From: Psychrobacter luti
GTDB lineage: Bacteria > Pseudomonadota > Gammaproteobacteria > Pseudomonadales > Moraxellaceae
Assembly: GCF_014192115.1 (NCBI RefSeq)
Contig: NZ_JACHXL010000003.1
Location: 248,001-312,000, forward strand
Direction of reading: 5' to 3'
DNA: 64,000 bases
Shown here piece by piece: positions 56,448 through 64,000 of the stretch (positions are counted from its first letter, which is position 1; the number at the start of each line of letters is the position of its first letter). The notes beneath the pieces were generated by a model. It was not told the origin of the DNA. It saw nothing but the letters and a program-made list of their open reading frames with translations, and made no database searches. Made by a program: the position numbers and the translations under genes.

Positions 56448-57284
56448 ATGAAACGTCGTACTCTTTTAGCCCTTGCTGCTAGTACCGTATTACTTGCCGC
56501 TTGTGGTCAGTCATCTACCAATGAAGCTGAAACCAACGCTGCGGACAGTGCCACGAGTGGTGGTTCTGATTTGCTCCAGCGTATCAATAATGGCGGAACC
56601 ATAAACGTCGGTACTGAAGGCACTTATCCGCCGTTCACGTATCATGATGAGAGCGGTAAGCTCACCGGTTATGATGTCGAAGTGACACGCGCCGTTGCTG
56701 ACAAACTAGGCGTGAAGGTTGAATTTAAAGAAACCCAATGGGATGCGATGCTGGCAGGTTTAGACTCTAAGCGTTTTGATATGGTCGCCAATCAGGTCAG
56801 TCTCACCACCCCTGAGCGTTTAGCAAAATATGATAAAGCGACAGCTTATAGCTGGTCAGGTGCTGTTGTTTTAGCCCCAACTGATGACAATCGCTATAGC
56901 TCGTGGGAAGGTCTAAAAGGTCTACGTTCAGCACAGTCGCTCAGCAGTAACTATGGTGAGCTAGCAGAGCGTTATGGCGCAGAAATTGTCCCTGTCGATG
57001 GTATGGCGCAAGCGATTCAATTGGTTAAACAAGACCGTGCTGACCTTACAATGAATGACAATCTTGCGGTATTGGATTATCTAAAGAAATTTCCAGACGC
57101 TAAGCTTGAGATTAAACTGACAGCCCCTGTTAGTGAGCAGACCGGTTCGGGATTGGTATTGCTAAAAGGTGATGATGCCGTTGTAGCAAAATTAGACGAA
57201 GCCATGGCCGCGCTAATCGCCGATGGGACGCTAACCAAACTTAGCGAAGAATTCTTTGGTGCTGATATAAGTCAACAAAAATAA
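56448..57284 (+). CDS. Amino-acid (probably cystine) ABC transporter substrate-binding lipoprotein
   Basis: The 278-residue protein has a lipobox signal ([21 protein letters not shown], Cys19), then the SBP family 3 domain: [28 protein letters not shown] in outline, [22 protein letters not shown], and [11 protein letters not shown]. The pattern of the N-terminal strand and the KFDMVANQV region is closest to TcyJ/FliY cystine binders. It leads a three-gene operon with a permease and an ATPase; TAATG joins it to the permease (one-base overlap). AAGGA lies before the start. Confidence 0.9.
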   Translation: MKRRTLLALAASTVLLAACGQSSTNEAETNAADSATSGGSDLLQRINNGGTINVGTEGTYPPFTYHDESGKLTGYDVEVTRAVADKLGVKVEFKETQWDAMLAGLDSKRFDMVANQVSLTTPERLAKYDKATAYSWSGAVVLAPTDDNRYSSWEGLKGLRSAQSLSSNYGELAERYGAEIVPVDGMAQAIQLVKQDRADLTMNDNLAVLDYLKKFPDAKLEIKLTAPVSEQTGSGLVLLKGDDAVVAKLDEAMAALIADGTLTKLSEEFFGADISQQK

Positions 57285-58021
57285 TGCTCGCCTCCATCAC
57301 GTCTATGATAGCTGAACTATTGGCACTGCTGCCATTTATGGACCCTGCGCGAGCGCAGATTGTTATCAATTCGTTTTGGCCAATGCTCAAAGGCGGTATC
57401 TATTATTCGATACCGCTGGCATTGATTTCATTTGCGATTGGTATGGCAATTGCGCTGACAGTGGCGCTGATTCGTATTGTGCCGCGTGCTGGCTGGTTTC
57501 ACGAGATTATCTATAGACTTGCCCGTATTTACGTGTCTGCCATTCGCGGCACACCGATGCTCGTGCAGCTGTTTATTATCTTTTATGGCTTGCCCAGTGT
57601 TGGTTTAAAGCTTGATCCGTTTCCCTCTGCGATTATTGCCTTTTCACTGAATATCGGTGCTTATGCGTCAGAGACGGTGCGTGCCTCGATCTTGTCTATT
57701 CCAAAAGGTCAATGGGAAGCAGGTTCGACTGTCGGTTTGACGTATCTACAGACCTTTCGTCATGTGATTTTGCCGCAAGCGTTACGCGTTTCCGTGCCAC
57801 CGCTATCCAACACCTTTATTAGTTTGGTAAAAGATACGTCGTTGGCGTCACTGGTACTGGTCACGGAGTTGTTTAAGGAAGCACAGATTATTACCGCGCG
57901 TAACTATGAGTTTATGCTGGTTTATACTGAAGCGGCGGTTATTTATTGGGGTATTTGTCTATTCTTGACCTTTATCCAAGGTAAGCTTGAAACCCGTCTC
58001 GATCGATATGTGGCTAAGTAG
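57284..58021 (+). CDS. Amino-acid ABC transporter permease (TcyL-like)
   Basis: The 245-residue membrane protein has five helices and the polar amino-acid permease signature: [51 protein letters not shown] in outline, with the EAA-like loop [33 protein letters not shown]. It contacts the ATPase through that loop. Overlap of start and preceding stop by one base shows translational coupling. The substrate is inferred from the binding protein. Confidence 0.92.
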   Translation: MLASITSMIAELLALLPFMDPARAQIVINSFWPMLKGGIYYSIPLALISFAIGMAIALTVALIRIVPRAGWFHEIIYRLARIYVSAIRGTPMLVQLFIIFYGLPSVGLKLDPFPSAIIAFSLNIGAYASETVRASILSIPKGQWEAGSTVGLTYLQTFRHVILPQALRVSVPPLSNTFISLVKDTSLASLVLVTELFKEAQIITARNYEFMLVYTEAAVIYWGICLFLTFIQGKLETRLDRYVAK

Positions 58022-58098
58022 CTTGTCCGCTCATCTACTGATTTTATGACAGTCTTAGCAATATCGCATTTAGCATTAACCGCTTAACAGGAATTTTT

Positions 58099-58842
58099 AT
58101 GATTCAAGTCAGCAATATTCACAAAGCCTTTGGTAGCAATCAAGTGCTCAAAGGCATTGATTTGACCATTCATAAAGGTCAAGTAGTCGTGATATTAGGC
58201 CCTTCAGGGTCGGGTAAAACGACTTTTTTGCGTTGTCTGAATGCACTAGAAATCCCTGATCAAGGCGTTATTGCTTTTGATGATGGCAGCTTGACGGTGG
58301 ATTTTGCCACTAAACCTAAGAAGAAAACCTTGCTAGCATTACAACGTAAAGCTGGCATGGTGTTCCAGTCTTATAATTTATTTCCGCATAAGACCGCGCT
58401 TGAGAACTTGATGCTTGGGCCGACGGTAGTACAAGGTCAAAGCAAAGCGCAAGCGCGCGAACAGGCTTTAGCCTTACTCGAAAAAGTCGGTCTATCAGAT
58501 AAAGCGGATTTGTACCCTTTTCAGTTATCTGGCGGTCAGCAGCAGCGCGTTGGTATTGCGCGTGCGCTCGCTATTGAACCGTCGTTACTGTTGTTCGATG
58601 AGCCAACCTCGGCGCTTGATCCAGAGCTGGTACAAGATGTCCTTGGAACCATGAAACAGCTGGCCTCTGAAGGCTGGACGATGGTTGTTGTGACCCACGA
58701 GATAAACTTTGCGCGTGATGTCGCTGATCATGTGGTCTTGATTGAAGACGGTGTTGTAGTCGAAGAGGGCAGCGCGCAGCAGTTATTTGAGGATTCAAAG
58801 CATCCACGTACGCAAGCATTTTTGCAGCGCATTGTGCAATAA
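58099..58842 (+). CDS. Amino-acid ABC transporter ATP-binding protein (TcyN-like)
   Basis: The 247-residue ATPase has Walker A GPSGSGKTTFLRCLN, the Q loop in MVFQSYNLFPHKTALENL, the signature LSGGQQQRVGIARALA, Walker B LLLFDEPTSALDPELV and the switch His in VVVTHEINFARDVADHVV. A short insert between the first strands (VDFATKPKKKTLLALQRKAG) is basic but normal for TcyN-type proteins. It is the last gene of the operon, 77 bp after the permease, and a terminator follows. Confidence 0.93.
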   Translation: MIQVSNIHKAFGSNQVLKGIDLTIHKGQVVVILGPSGSGKTTFLRCLNALEIPDQGVIAFDDGSLTVDFATKPKKKTLLALQRKAGMVFQSYNLFPHKTALENLMLGPTVVQGQSKAQAREQALALLEKVGLSDKADLYPFQLSGGQQQRVGIARALAIEPSLLLFDEPTSALDPELVQDVLGTMKQLASEGWTMVVVTHEINFARDVADHVVLIEDGVVVEEGSAQQLFEDSKHPRTQAFLQRIVQ

Positions 58843-58921
58843 TGAGAGTGATTCAAATTGTCTATTAAGTTTTATAGCGTAAGTGCTTTACCATAAAGTA
58901 AGGTTTTAAAAGCTGTTAAGC

Positions 58922-58960
58922 AAAAGCCCCAACGATATTCTTATAGTTGGGGCTTTTTTT
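58922..58960. terminator. Bidirectional terminator between the ABC operon and the EamA gene
   Basis: A perfect 12-bp stem, AAAAGCCCCAAC with GTTGGGGCTTTT, surrounds a 12-base loop and ends in a T run; the A tract on the left serves the opposite strand. Confidence 0.92.
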
Positions 58961-59008
58961 GTCTTATAAAAACTAAAAAAAGGCTGTTCAAGATAGTAGA
59001 AAGTAAGA

Positions 59009-59956
59009 CTAAATCTTTTGCCGTCTTTTTAACCAACGCGGTACACGAGTGGTATTACCATTTAATACAGCATTGAATAAAGCCGCCAGTAAAATCAATA
59101 TCACGCCCACGTATTGAATCCACGATAATGATTGATGCAGTAATAGCGTGGCCAAAGCAATCGCGGTTAAAGGCTCAAAGATAGTAAATATCGATGCGCG
59201 AGTGGCAGGCAGCTTTTCCAATGCCTTCATATAGAGAGCAAAGGGCACGACGGTTCCAATCAAAGACAGTCCTAAGGCGTAGCCCCAAGTATGTAAAGGC
59301 AAGGTCAATAGTTGCCCATACGTTTTATAGGTCTCGGGTAGTAATAGCAATACGCCAGCACTGATAACAATAGAGGTAAAAAACACCAAAGGAGCAGGGT
59401 GCGCATAGTGCATCGCGCGCTTACCGAGTACACCATAGAGCGAATAACACACGCCTGATAGTAGCCCAAGCACGATGCCCCAGTTGACCTGTGCCGCATC
59501 GCCTAACATGGTTAAACCAACGCCGAATACTGCCATCAGCGCCAGTAATGCTGACTGCCGAGTAATGGATTCATTAAGCAAAACTGCCGAAAATAATAAG
59601 CTAAAAACGGGCGCGGTATAAAGCAAAGCAACGGCAGGACCTGCACCAACGTAGATAACGGCAAAAAAATAGCAGACCGACATACCGAGTACGCCAATTA
59701 ATGATTGTATTGCCAGTCCAAGCCACTGCTTTAGACCCAGCTTAATTAGGTATGGCCATAGCTTTGGTAACATGACAAGAATAAGAAAAGCGGCGGTCAC
59801 AACACGTAAAATGGTAATTTGCCAGCCACTAAAGCCGATTTGATTGAGGTAGGTCGAAAATATCCCCAAGGTACCCCAGCAGACAGCGGCTGTGATAATT
59901 TGAATAGTGCCTATCCATGACTGCCGCGCTGACATTGCGCTATCCGTATGTGCCAT
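59009..59956 (-). CDS. EamA family DMT exporter
   Basis: The 315-residue protein has ten helices in two EamA repeats (first GTLGIFSTYLNQIGFSGWQITILRV in outline; second starting at WGIVLGLLSGVCYSLYGVLGKRA). It ends with a basic tail (RVPRWLKRRQKI). Such transporters export amino acids or small metabolites; the substrate is unknown. The ATG at 59956, with GAGAGTG upstream, is preferred over the one eleven codons earlier. It lies downstream of trpG and a terminator and need not be linked to it. Confidence 0.9.
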   Translation of the reverse strand: MAHTDSAMSARQSWIGTIQIITAAVCWGTLGIFSTYLNQIGFSGWQITILRVVTAAFLILVMLPKLWPYLIKLGLKQWLGLAIQSLIGVLGMSVCYFFAVIYVGAGPAVALLYTAPVFSLLFSAVLLNESITRQSALLALMAVFGVGLTMLGDAAQVNWGIVLGLLSGVCYSLYGVLGKRAMHYAHPAPLVFFTSIVISAGVLLLLPETYKTYGQLLTLPLHTWGYALGLSLIGTVVPFALYMKALEKLPATRASIFTIFEPLTAIALATLLLHQSLSWIQYVGVILILLAALFNAVLNGNTTRVPRWLKRRQKI

Positions 59957-60079
59957 ATCACTCTCTATTTTAATTGCAATAAAATCCACACAATAAGCTG
60001 TGTAAGCTTTTTAGCTAATGGCGCTTTTTTGACTTAATACTCATTGCCCATTGCCTATTGCTTAGTACTATGCTGAAAT

Positions 60080-60115
60080 AATAAAAGACAACCTTGTTAA
60101 AGGCTGCCTTTTATT
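60080..60115. terminator. Terminator after trpG
   Basis: A 16-bp stem with two mismatches (AATAAAAGACAACCTT with AAGGCTGCCTTTTATT) surrounds GTTA. It lies about 90 bp past the trpG stop on the minus strand. Confidence 0.7.
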
Positions 60116-60203
60116 TGTTGTTTTCAGTCTATCATTAAAGCGTTAATGAAGGACTAATACAAGTCCGTTAAACTTAAAATTCAATTTACTTGAGCTGCAT
60201 GAT

Positions 60204-60866
60204 TTAAACTTGCAGTAAAAAATTGGTTAGTAAGCGTTTGGCACCTTCAGTAGCAAACGACTCTGGGTGGAACTGTACACCTTGAATCGGATATTCTGTA
60301 TGCTGCAGTCCCATAATTTCATCACCAGCTAGTGCCGAGTCAGCCAAACTTAAATCATGATGTTCGTCATTAGCAACGACGGCGGTGACGGTTAAGCAGT
60401 CAGGTAAGGTGTCAGCCTGCACCATTAAAGAATGATAGCGCATGATTTCTATCTCTTGCGGCAAGCCTTGATAGACACCTGCGTCGTCATGGCGAATGGC
60501 TGAAACTTTGCCATGCATCGGTACGCCGGCTCTTACCACATCACCGCCAAATACGTGGGCGATACCCTGCATACCCAAGCAAACGCCAAGAAGCGGCGTT
60601 GTTTTTCCCATTACCTCAATCACTTCTGCACAAATACCGAAATAAGCTGGGTCATCAGGGGCACCAGGACCGGGTGAGATGATGATACGGTCAAGATTCA
60701 TTGCTTGCACATCAGCTAAGGTAATCTCGTTATTACGTTTGACGATGACATTGGCTGCTTCTTTAACACCGTCTTTAACACCGTCCATGGTTTGCAAAAT
60801 CTCACCGATATATTGATAAAGATTAAAGGTAAACGAGTCGTAGTTATCGATAATTAAAACATTCAT
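60204..60866 (-). CDS. trpG: Anthranilate synthase glutamine amidotransferase component
   Basis: The 220-residue class I amidotransferase has the catalytic Cys in LLGVCLGMQGIAHVFGG, the His in VQFHPESFATEGAKRLL, and the oxyanion region SPGPGAPDDPAYFG. It supplies ammonia to TrpE. It starts 33 bp after the trpE stop codon, in the order trpR-trpE-trpG. Such subunits can also serve PabB; the neighbour decides for tryptophan. A few residues near 30 (MDGVKDGVKEAAN) are a repeated extension not seen in E. coli TrpG. Confidence 0.92.
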   Translation of the reverse strand: MNVLIIDNYDSFTFNLYQYIGEILQTMDGVKDGVKEAANVIVKRNNEITLADVQAMNLDRIIISPGPGAPDDPAYFGICAEVIEVMGKTTPLLGVCLGMQGIAHVFGGDVVRAGVPMHGKVSAIRHDDAGVYQGLPQEIEIMRYHSLMVQADTLPDCLTVTAVVANDEHHDLSLADSALAGDEIMGLQHTEYPIQGVQFHPESFATEGAKRLLTNFLLQV

Positions 60867-60899
60867 AAGTCATAAGCTCTTTGCTGAAATATAGGGAAT

Positions 60900-62318
60900 T
60901 TAGGCTGTCATAAAGCTGTCTAAGACCACTTTCATGGCAGAAAGCTTACGTTGGATTTCTAAGTATTCATCAGCAGGATTGGAGTCGTAGACATTACCGC
61001 CGCAGGTTTGTGCATAGGCGGATTCGCCATTGATAAATAGACTGCGAATAGGAATGGCAAAAATGCAGTCACCATTGAAATTAAATGAGCCAAGCGCGCC
61101 GCCATAGGCACCGCGACCATCAGGTTCTAGCTCGTTAATAACTTTGATTGCTTCGATTTTTGGTGCGCCCGATAAGGTGCCAGCGGGGAAATTGCTGGCA
61201 AGGGCGCTAAACATATCTTCATCAGGATGCAAAATCCCAACGATTTCAGAGGAGATGTGTTGGACGTGTGAGAAGCGTTTGATATCCATCAGGCTACGGA
61301 CTTTTACCGTACCAAAGCGTGCGACGCGACCGATATCGTTACGGTGCAGGTCAACCAGCATATTGTGTTCGGCAATCTCTTTGGCATCATTAAGTAGCGC
61401 ACGGGCAAGCTTACGATCCTCCACTATATCGACGCCTCGCTTGGCGGTGCCTGCGAGAGGATAGGTTTCCATCTCACCTTGACGTAAGCGAAATAATAGC
61501 TCAGGGGAGGCGCCAATAATGCACTGCTTAGCAAATTTCATAAAGTACATATGCGGTGATGGATTGACCGCACGCAGCTTTTCATAAATCGGCATCTTAT
61601 CACCGGCGATGCGATATTTGGACTTAAAGCCAACCTCACACTGAAAGATACGCCCAGAGACGATGTCTTCTTTGACTTGCATAACGACTTTAGCATGCTG
61701 TTCTTGGCTCATGCCATCACCCAAAAACTCAACGGTGGGCGGCTCATAGCTTGGGATAGGTTCGTCGAGCAAAGCTTTGATTTGCTCGATGCGATTATCT
61801 TGCTGTGCGGTTGGATAGTAAAAATAGAAAATCTCGCCTGTCATCTTATCAAGCGTCAGACCATCTAAATATACGCCAAATTTAAAGGGTTCAAAATCGT
61901 CGCTCGCCTTAGCATTGAGGCTGGGCTCAAAAAAATTGACACTGTCATACCCTAAGTAGCCGACAAGTCCACCGCTTTGATCACGAGCAATGACGTGCTG
62001 CGGGGTAATTCCACGTAGTAGCTCGTAAGGGTTGTCAGTTTGATAATGATTGGTTTTAGCGGTTTTATTATCAGTAATCGCTAAGGTACTACGGTCGATA
62101 GCGGCGATGGTCATAACGGGGTCGAAACCGATGGCATGATGGCGCGCCATATGACCATCTTCACCCAATGATTCAAGTAAATAACAGGTCTCAAAAGCGT
62201 GTTCAATACGTTTAAATAACGCAAAAAAATCTATATCCTGCGTGAGCTTAATACGCTGTGGTTTGCTAGGAATATCAATAGCCGCAGGCTGATTAGGCTT
62301 GGAAGTAGCAGAGGTCAT
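60900..62318 (-). CDS. trpE: Anthranilate synthase component I
   Basis: The 472-residue chorismate-binding enzyme has the LLES motif near residue 48 (CYLLESLGEDG), which in TrpE binds tryptophan for feedback inhibition. The C-terminal chorismate domain has CIIGASPELLFRL, TYPLAGTAKRGVD, LVDLHRNDIGRVARFGTV and FPAGTLSGAPKIEA, with RGAYGGALGSFNFNGD near the end. Together with trpG and trpR it forms the tryptophan entry operon. The sequence is short in the N-terminal part compared with many gammaproteobacterial TrpE, so a relative (PabB) was considered and set aside because of the LLES motif and trpR. ATG at 62318 is preferred, with GGAC upstream. Confidence 0.85.
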   Translation of the reverse strand: MTSATSKPNQPAAIDIPSKPQRIKLTQDIDFFALFKRIEHAFETCYLLESLGEDGHMARHHAIGFDPVMTIAAIDRSTLAITDNKTAKTNHYQTDNPYELLRGITPQHVIARDQSGGLVGYLGYDSVNFFEPSLNAKASDDFEPFKFGVYLDGLTLDKMTGEIFYFYYPTAQQDNRIEQIKALLDEPIPSYEPPTVEFLGDGMSQEQHAKVVMQVKEDIVSGRIFQCEVGFKSKYRIAGDKMPIYEKLRAVNPSPHMYFMKFAKQCIIGASPELLFRLRQGEMETYPLAGTAKRGVDIVEDRKLARALLNDAKEIAEHNMLVDLHRNDIGRVARFGTVKVRSLMDIKRFSHVQHISSEIVGILHPDEDMFSALASNFPAGTLSGAPKIEAIKVINELEPDGRGAYGGALGSFNFNGDCIFAIPIRSLFINGESAYAQTCGGNVYDSNPADEYLEIQRKLSAMKVVLDSFMTA

Positions 62319-62390
62319 AATAATGTCCAAAATAGTTCAATTATTTATCAGATAAAAATAAGGCGGATTAACATCATAATTTTTAACGAG

Positions 62391-62681
62391 TTAAGCGTCT
62401 TTAGTAGATGTGCTTTCTCTATGAGTCTTTAGTAAAGCACTCAGGTCATGCGCTTGCATTGCTTTAGCGCCGCGCGAAACAGTAGCGATACCAACACCCA
62501 GTTGCTCAGATATCTCACGCTGGGTCACACCACGCTCAAGCAAGTCAAAAATACGAATTCGATTGGCGATTTCTTGCTGCTCTTTATGGGTTAATAGTGC
62601 ACTGAATAATAGCTCTATAACGGCACTGTCACTGCAATTTGCGAGATGAGTTAATAAACTGTGATAGGGGTTAGTGCTCAT
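62391..62681 (-). CDS. trpR: Trp operon repressor
   Basis: The 96-residue TrpR family protein has the helix-turn-helix in RGVTQREISEQLGVGIATVSRGAKAM and the dimer core LLTHKEQQEIANRIRIFDLL in outline. It binds DNA when loaded with tryptophan. It is the first gene upstream of trpE (72 bp) and probably controls the whole set; a TrpR-like operator covers its own promoter. The length is slightly less than E. coli TrpR (108). Confidence 0.93.
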   Translation of the reverse strand: MSTNPYHSLLTHLANCSDSAVIELLFSALLTHKEQQEIANRIRIFDLLERGVTQREISEQLGVGIATVSRGAKAMQAHDLSALLKTHRESTSTKDA

Positions 62682-62728
62682 AGTATTTAATCTTTATAAT
62701 AGTAGGGCAAATGATATCTTGTTTCAGT

Positions 62729-62757
62729 ATTCTAGTACAGTAGTACAAGAAAAACAA
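62729..62757 (-). promoter_or_regulatory. trpR promoter with TrpR-like operator
   Basis: On the minus strand a -35 TTGTTT (62752-62757) and a -10 TAGAAT (62729-62734) are 17 bp apart. The -10 lies inside GTACTACTGTACTAGAAT (62729-62746), which has the GTACTA and ACTAG half sites of the E. coli aroH/trp operators at the right spacing. Overlap of operator and -10 is the E. coli arrangement and argues for autorepression of trpR-trpE-trpG. Confidence 0.6.
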
Positions 62758-62876
62758 GTAATCTGACTTAATGTTTCAACAGTAATCGATATAATATTTT
62801 TTATTGAACAAGTTTAATGTGTTAAATCTGAGCTAATAAGCATAAGAAGCCAGCTAATTGCTATTAGCTGGCTGGT

Positions 62877-63398
62877 CTATTTTGCAAGCTCAATTTGTAC
62901 CTGCCAATCATTGATATCGAGCTCATAGCAGTTATTGCCTTCGCCATTGATACGGTCAATCACTAAAAAGTTAGAGTCACAGCCAAGTGCGAGCAGTGGA
63001 TGATGCCAAACATTGGCGTCATATTGCACACCTTGATGAGACTTGGCATAAAATACGGTCAAATCATCAGCAGACTGTGGCGGCTCGCCTTTAGGCGCAA
63101 CCACGACAATATAATCCTGACCATTCATCGAAAAGAAAGCCTGTGTACCAAACGGATGATACTCCATCACTGATAAGGCAATAGGAAATTCGCGCTTTTT
63201 GGCACAGAAAATACTCATGCCTACACTGCCACCATCAAGCTTAGATTCAGCGATAGCATGATGGCGCTTGGCGTAGCCATTGTTAATCTCATAACAATTT
63301 TCAGGCGTTTCTTCGTCTTTATCATACGGCTCAATAACCTTACCATACGGTGCAAATTTAGCTTTAGTCAAAGGTTTGGCTATAATTGTAGTACTCAT
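62877..63398 (-). CDS. allA: Ureidoglycolate lyase
   Basis: The 173-residue AllA splits ureidoglycolate into glyoxylate and urea in purine catabolism. The cupin-like protein shows [20 protein letters not shown] at the start, the active-site region [26 protein letters not shown] and the conserved [25 protein letters not shown] precedes the ATG. It follows the allE gene on the same strand with a 163-bp gap, so the two are probably one catabolic unit that extends beyond the window. Confidence 0.95.
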   Translation of the reverse strand: MSTTIIAKPLTKAKFAPYGKVIEPYDKDEETPENCYEINNGYAKRHHAIAESKLDGGSVGMSIFCAKKREFPIALSVMEYHPFGTQAFFSMNGQDYIVVVAPKGEPPQSADDLTVFYAKSHQGVQYDANVWHHPLLALGCDSNFLVIDRINGEGNNCYELDINDWQVQIELAK

Positions 63399-63561
63399 GA
63401 ATTCACCTTACTATGTAGTTAGTAATGTTGGCAGGGTCATTTAATTGGCAGTATCGGCAGCTTTACTATAGACCCGTACGTGGCTTAAACCATCATCTGA
63501 AAGAAAATGACTCAATCGCATTAATGATTACGCTTATATACTGTTTATTGTTGCGGATGTC

Positions 63562-64000
63562 TTATCGTGCTGGGCGAATAAACGGCATATGACGATTCAC
63601 GTCTTTATATAGTAAATATCTAAATGGACCAGGACCACCAGCGTAACAAGATTGTGGGCAAAATGCGCGTAGCCACATAAAATCACCCGCCTCAACTTCT
63701 ACCCATTCACCGTTTAAGTGATAAACCGCTTTACCTTCTAATACATACAAGCCATGTTCCATAACATGCGTTTCATCAAATGGAATCACACCACCCGGTT
63801 GAAAAGTGACGATATTCACATGCATATCGTGACGCATATCAGACTGCTCTGTAAACCTAGTGGTTGCCCATACGCCATCTGTGCCCGGCATCTCAATCGC
63901 TTCAACATCGTGATCGCTGGTGACAAAAGGTTCGGGCGCATCAATACCTTCTACAAACTGATAAGCTTTGCGAATCCAATGAAATTTAACGTGTTTGTCG
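63562..64000 (-). CDS. allE: (S)-ureidoglycine aminohydrolase, bicupin (5' part cut by window edge)
   Basis: The last 145 residues of the protein are present and the frame is open to the window edge. Visible parts are KHVKFHWIRKAYQFVEGIDAP in outline, then the second cupin: MRHDMHVNIVTFQPGGVIPFDETHVMEHGLYVLEGKAVYHLNGEWVEVEAGDFMWLRAF in outline with metal ligands His, Glu, His and Gln/His. The ending PQSCYAGGPGPFRYLLYKDVNRH is characteristic of AllE (UGHY), which releases ammonia from ureidoglycine. It sits upstream of allA on the same strand, the usual order for ureide breakdown. Confidence 0.93.
   Translation of the reverse strand, partial: DKHVKFHWIRKAYQFVEGIDAPEPFVTSDHDVEAIEMPGTDGVWATTRFTEQSDMRHDMHVNIVTFQPGGVIPFDETHVMEHGLYVLEGKAVYHLNGEWVEVEAGDFMWLRAFCPQSCYAGGPGPFRYLLYKDVNRHMPFIRPAR

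Noticed and set aside
60900..62318. PabB (aminodeoxychorismate synthase) instead of TrpE
   Set aside because: The N-terminal LLES motif and position after trpR and before trpG favour anthranilate synthase.

Overview
The window looks like chromosomal DNA of a Moraxellaceae gammaproteobacterium, most likely Psychrobacter. The basis is overall impression: an AT-leaning sequence, gammaproteobacterial versions of UvrA, TrpR, EF-P/EpmB, MnmC and YciB, a gspN-gspC-gspD block, a FimX-like protein, and no flagellar or chemotaxis genes. It holds about 55 genes. I see no rRNA, tRNA, CRISPR array, intact insertion sequence or prophage. The first gene (mnmC) and the last (allE) are cut by the window edges.

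Layout. 1-14 kb: housekeeping and membrane genes (mnmC, a coiled-coil membrane protein with yciI, yciB, RNase AM, a diguanylate cyclase, truD, a Rieske/FAD reductase, a GNAT enzyme, a lipoprotein, glutathione reductase, the split exporter yjjPB, a DUF503 protein). 14-21 kb: uvrA, a YajR-type MFS transporter, ssb and an H-NS-like protein. 21-25.5 kb: type II secretion genes gspN, gspC and gspD. 26-32 kb: a TatD nuclease, tcdA, a hybrid histidine kinase, and divergent efp/epmB. 32-36.4 kb: a 601-residue protein of unknown function followed by a catalytically degenerate REC-PAS-GGDEF-EAL protein of FimX type. 36.6-42 kb: a cytochrome c, then moxR-DUF58-transglutaminase, then DUF4031. 42-50 kb: a DUF302 lipoprotein, a divergent lysR/frmA pair, DUF2164, a FrnE-type DsbA protein, an AhpD-like protein and an SDR flanking TetR-like operators, a GNAT enzyme and a protein methyltransferase. 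50.4-54 kb: a minus-strand cluster coding for a Roadblock/LC7 protein, a stand-alone Aer-type PAS protein, a leaderless PhnD-like binding protein and two unassigned proteins. 54-59 kb: gdhA and an amino-acid (cystine-type) ABC transporter. 59-64 kb: an EamA exporter, trpR-trpE-trpG read on the minus strand, then allA and allE of ureide catabolism.

The best candidate for an undescribed system is the 50.4-54 kb cluster. It combines a likely redox or FAD PAS module with no output domain, a periplasmic-binding-protein fold with no signal peptide, and one or two Roadblock-like proteins. Together these look like a cytoplasmic signalling pathway whose output is unknown. The second candidate is the FimX-like protein with its uncharacterised upstream neighbour, probably a c-di-GMP receptor module for type IV pili.

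Regulatory sequences read by eye include three 16-bp TetR-like palindromes, a TrpR-like operator over the trpR promoter, and palindromes overlapping the -10 element of the frmA promoter and just upstream of the gdhA -10. A repeated theme is short hydrophilic, low-complexity insertions in otherwise conserved proteins, in two cases visibly built from 15-bp tandem repeats.
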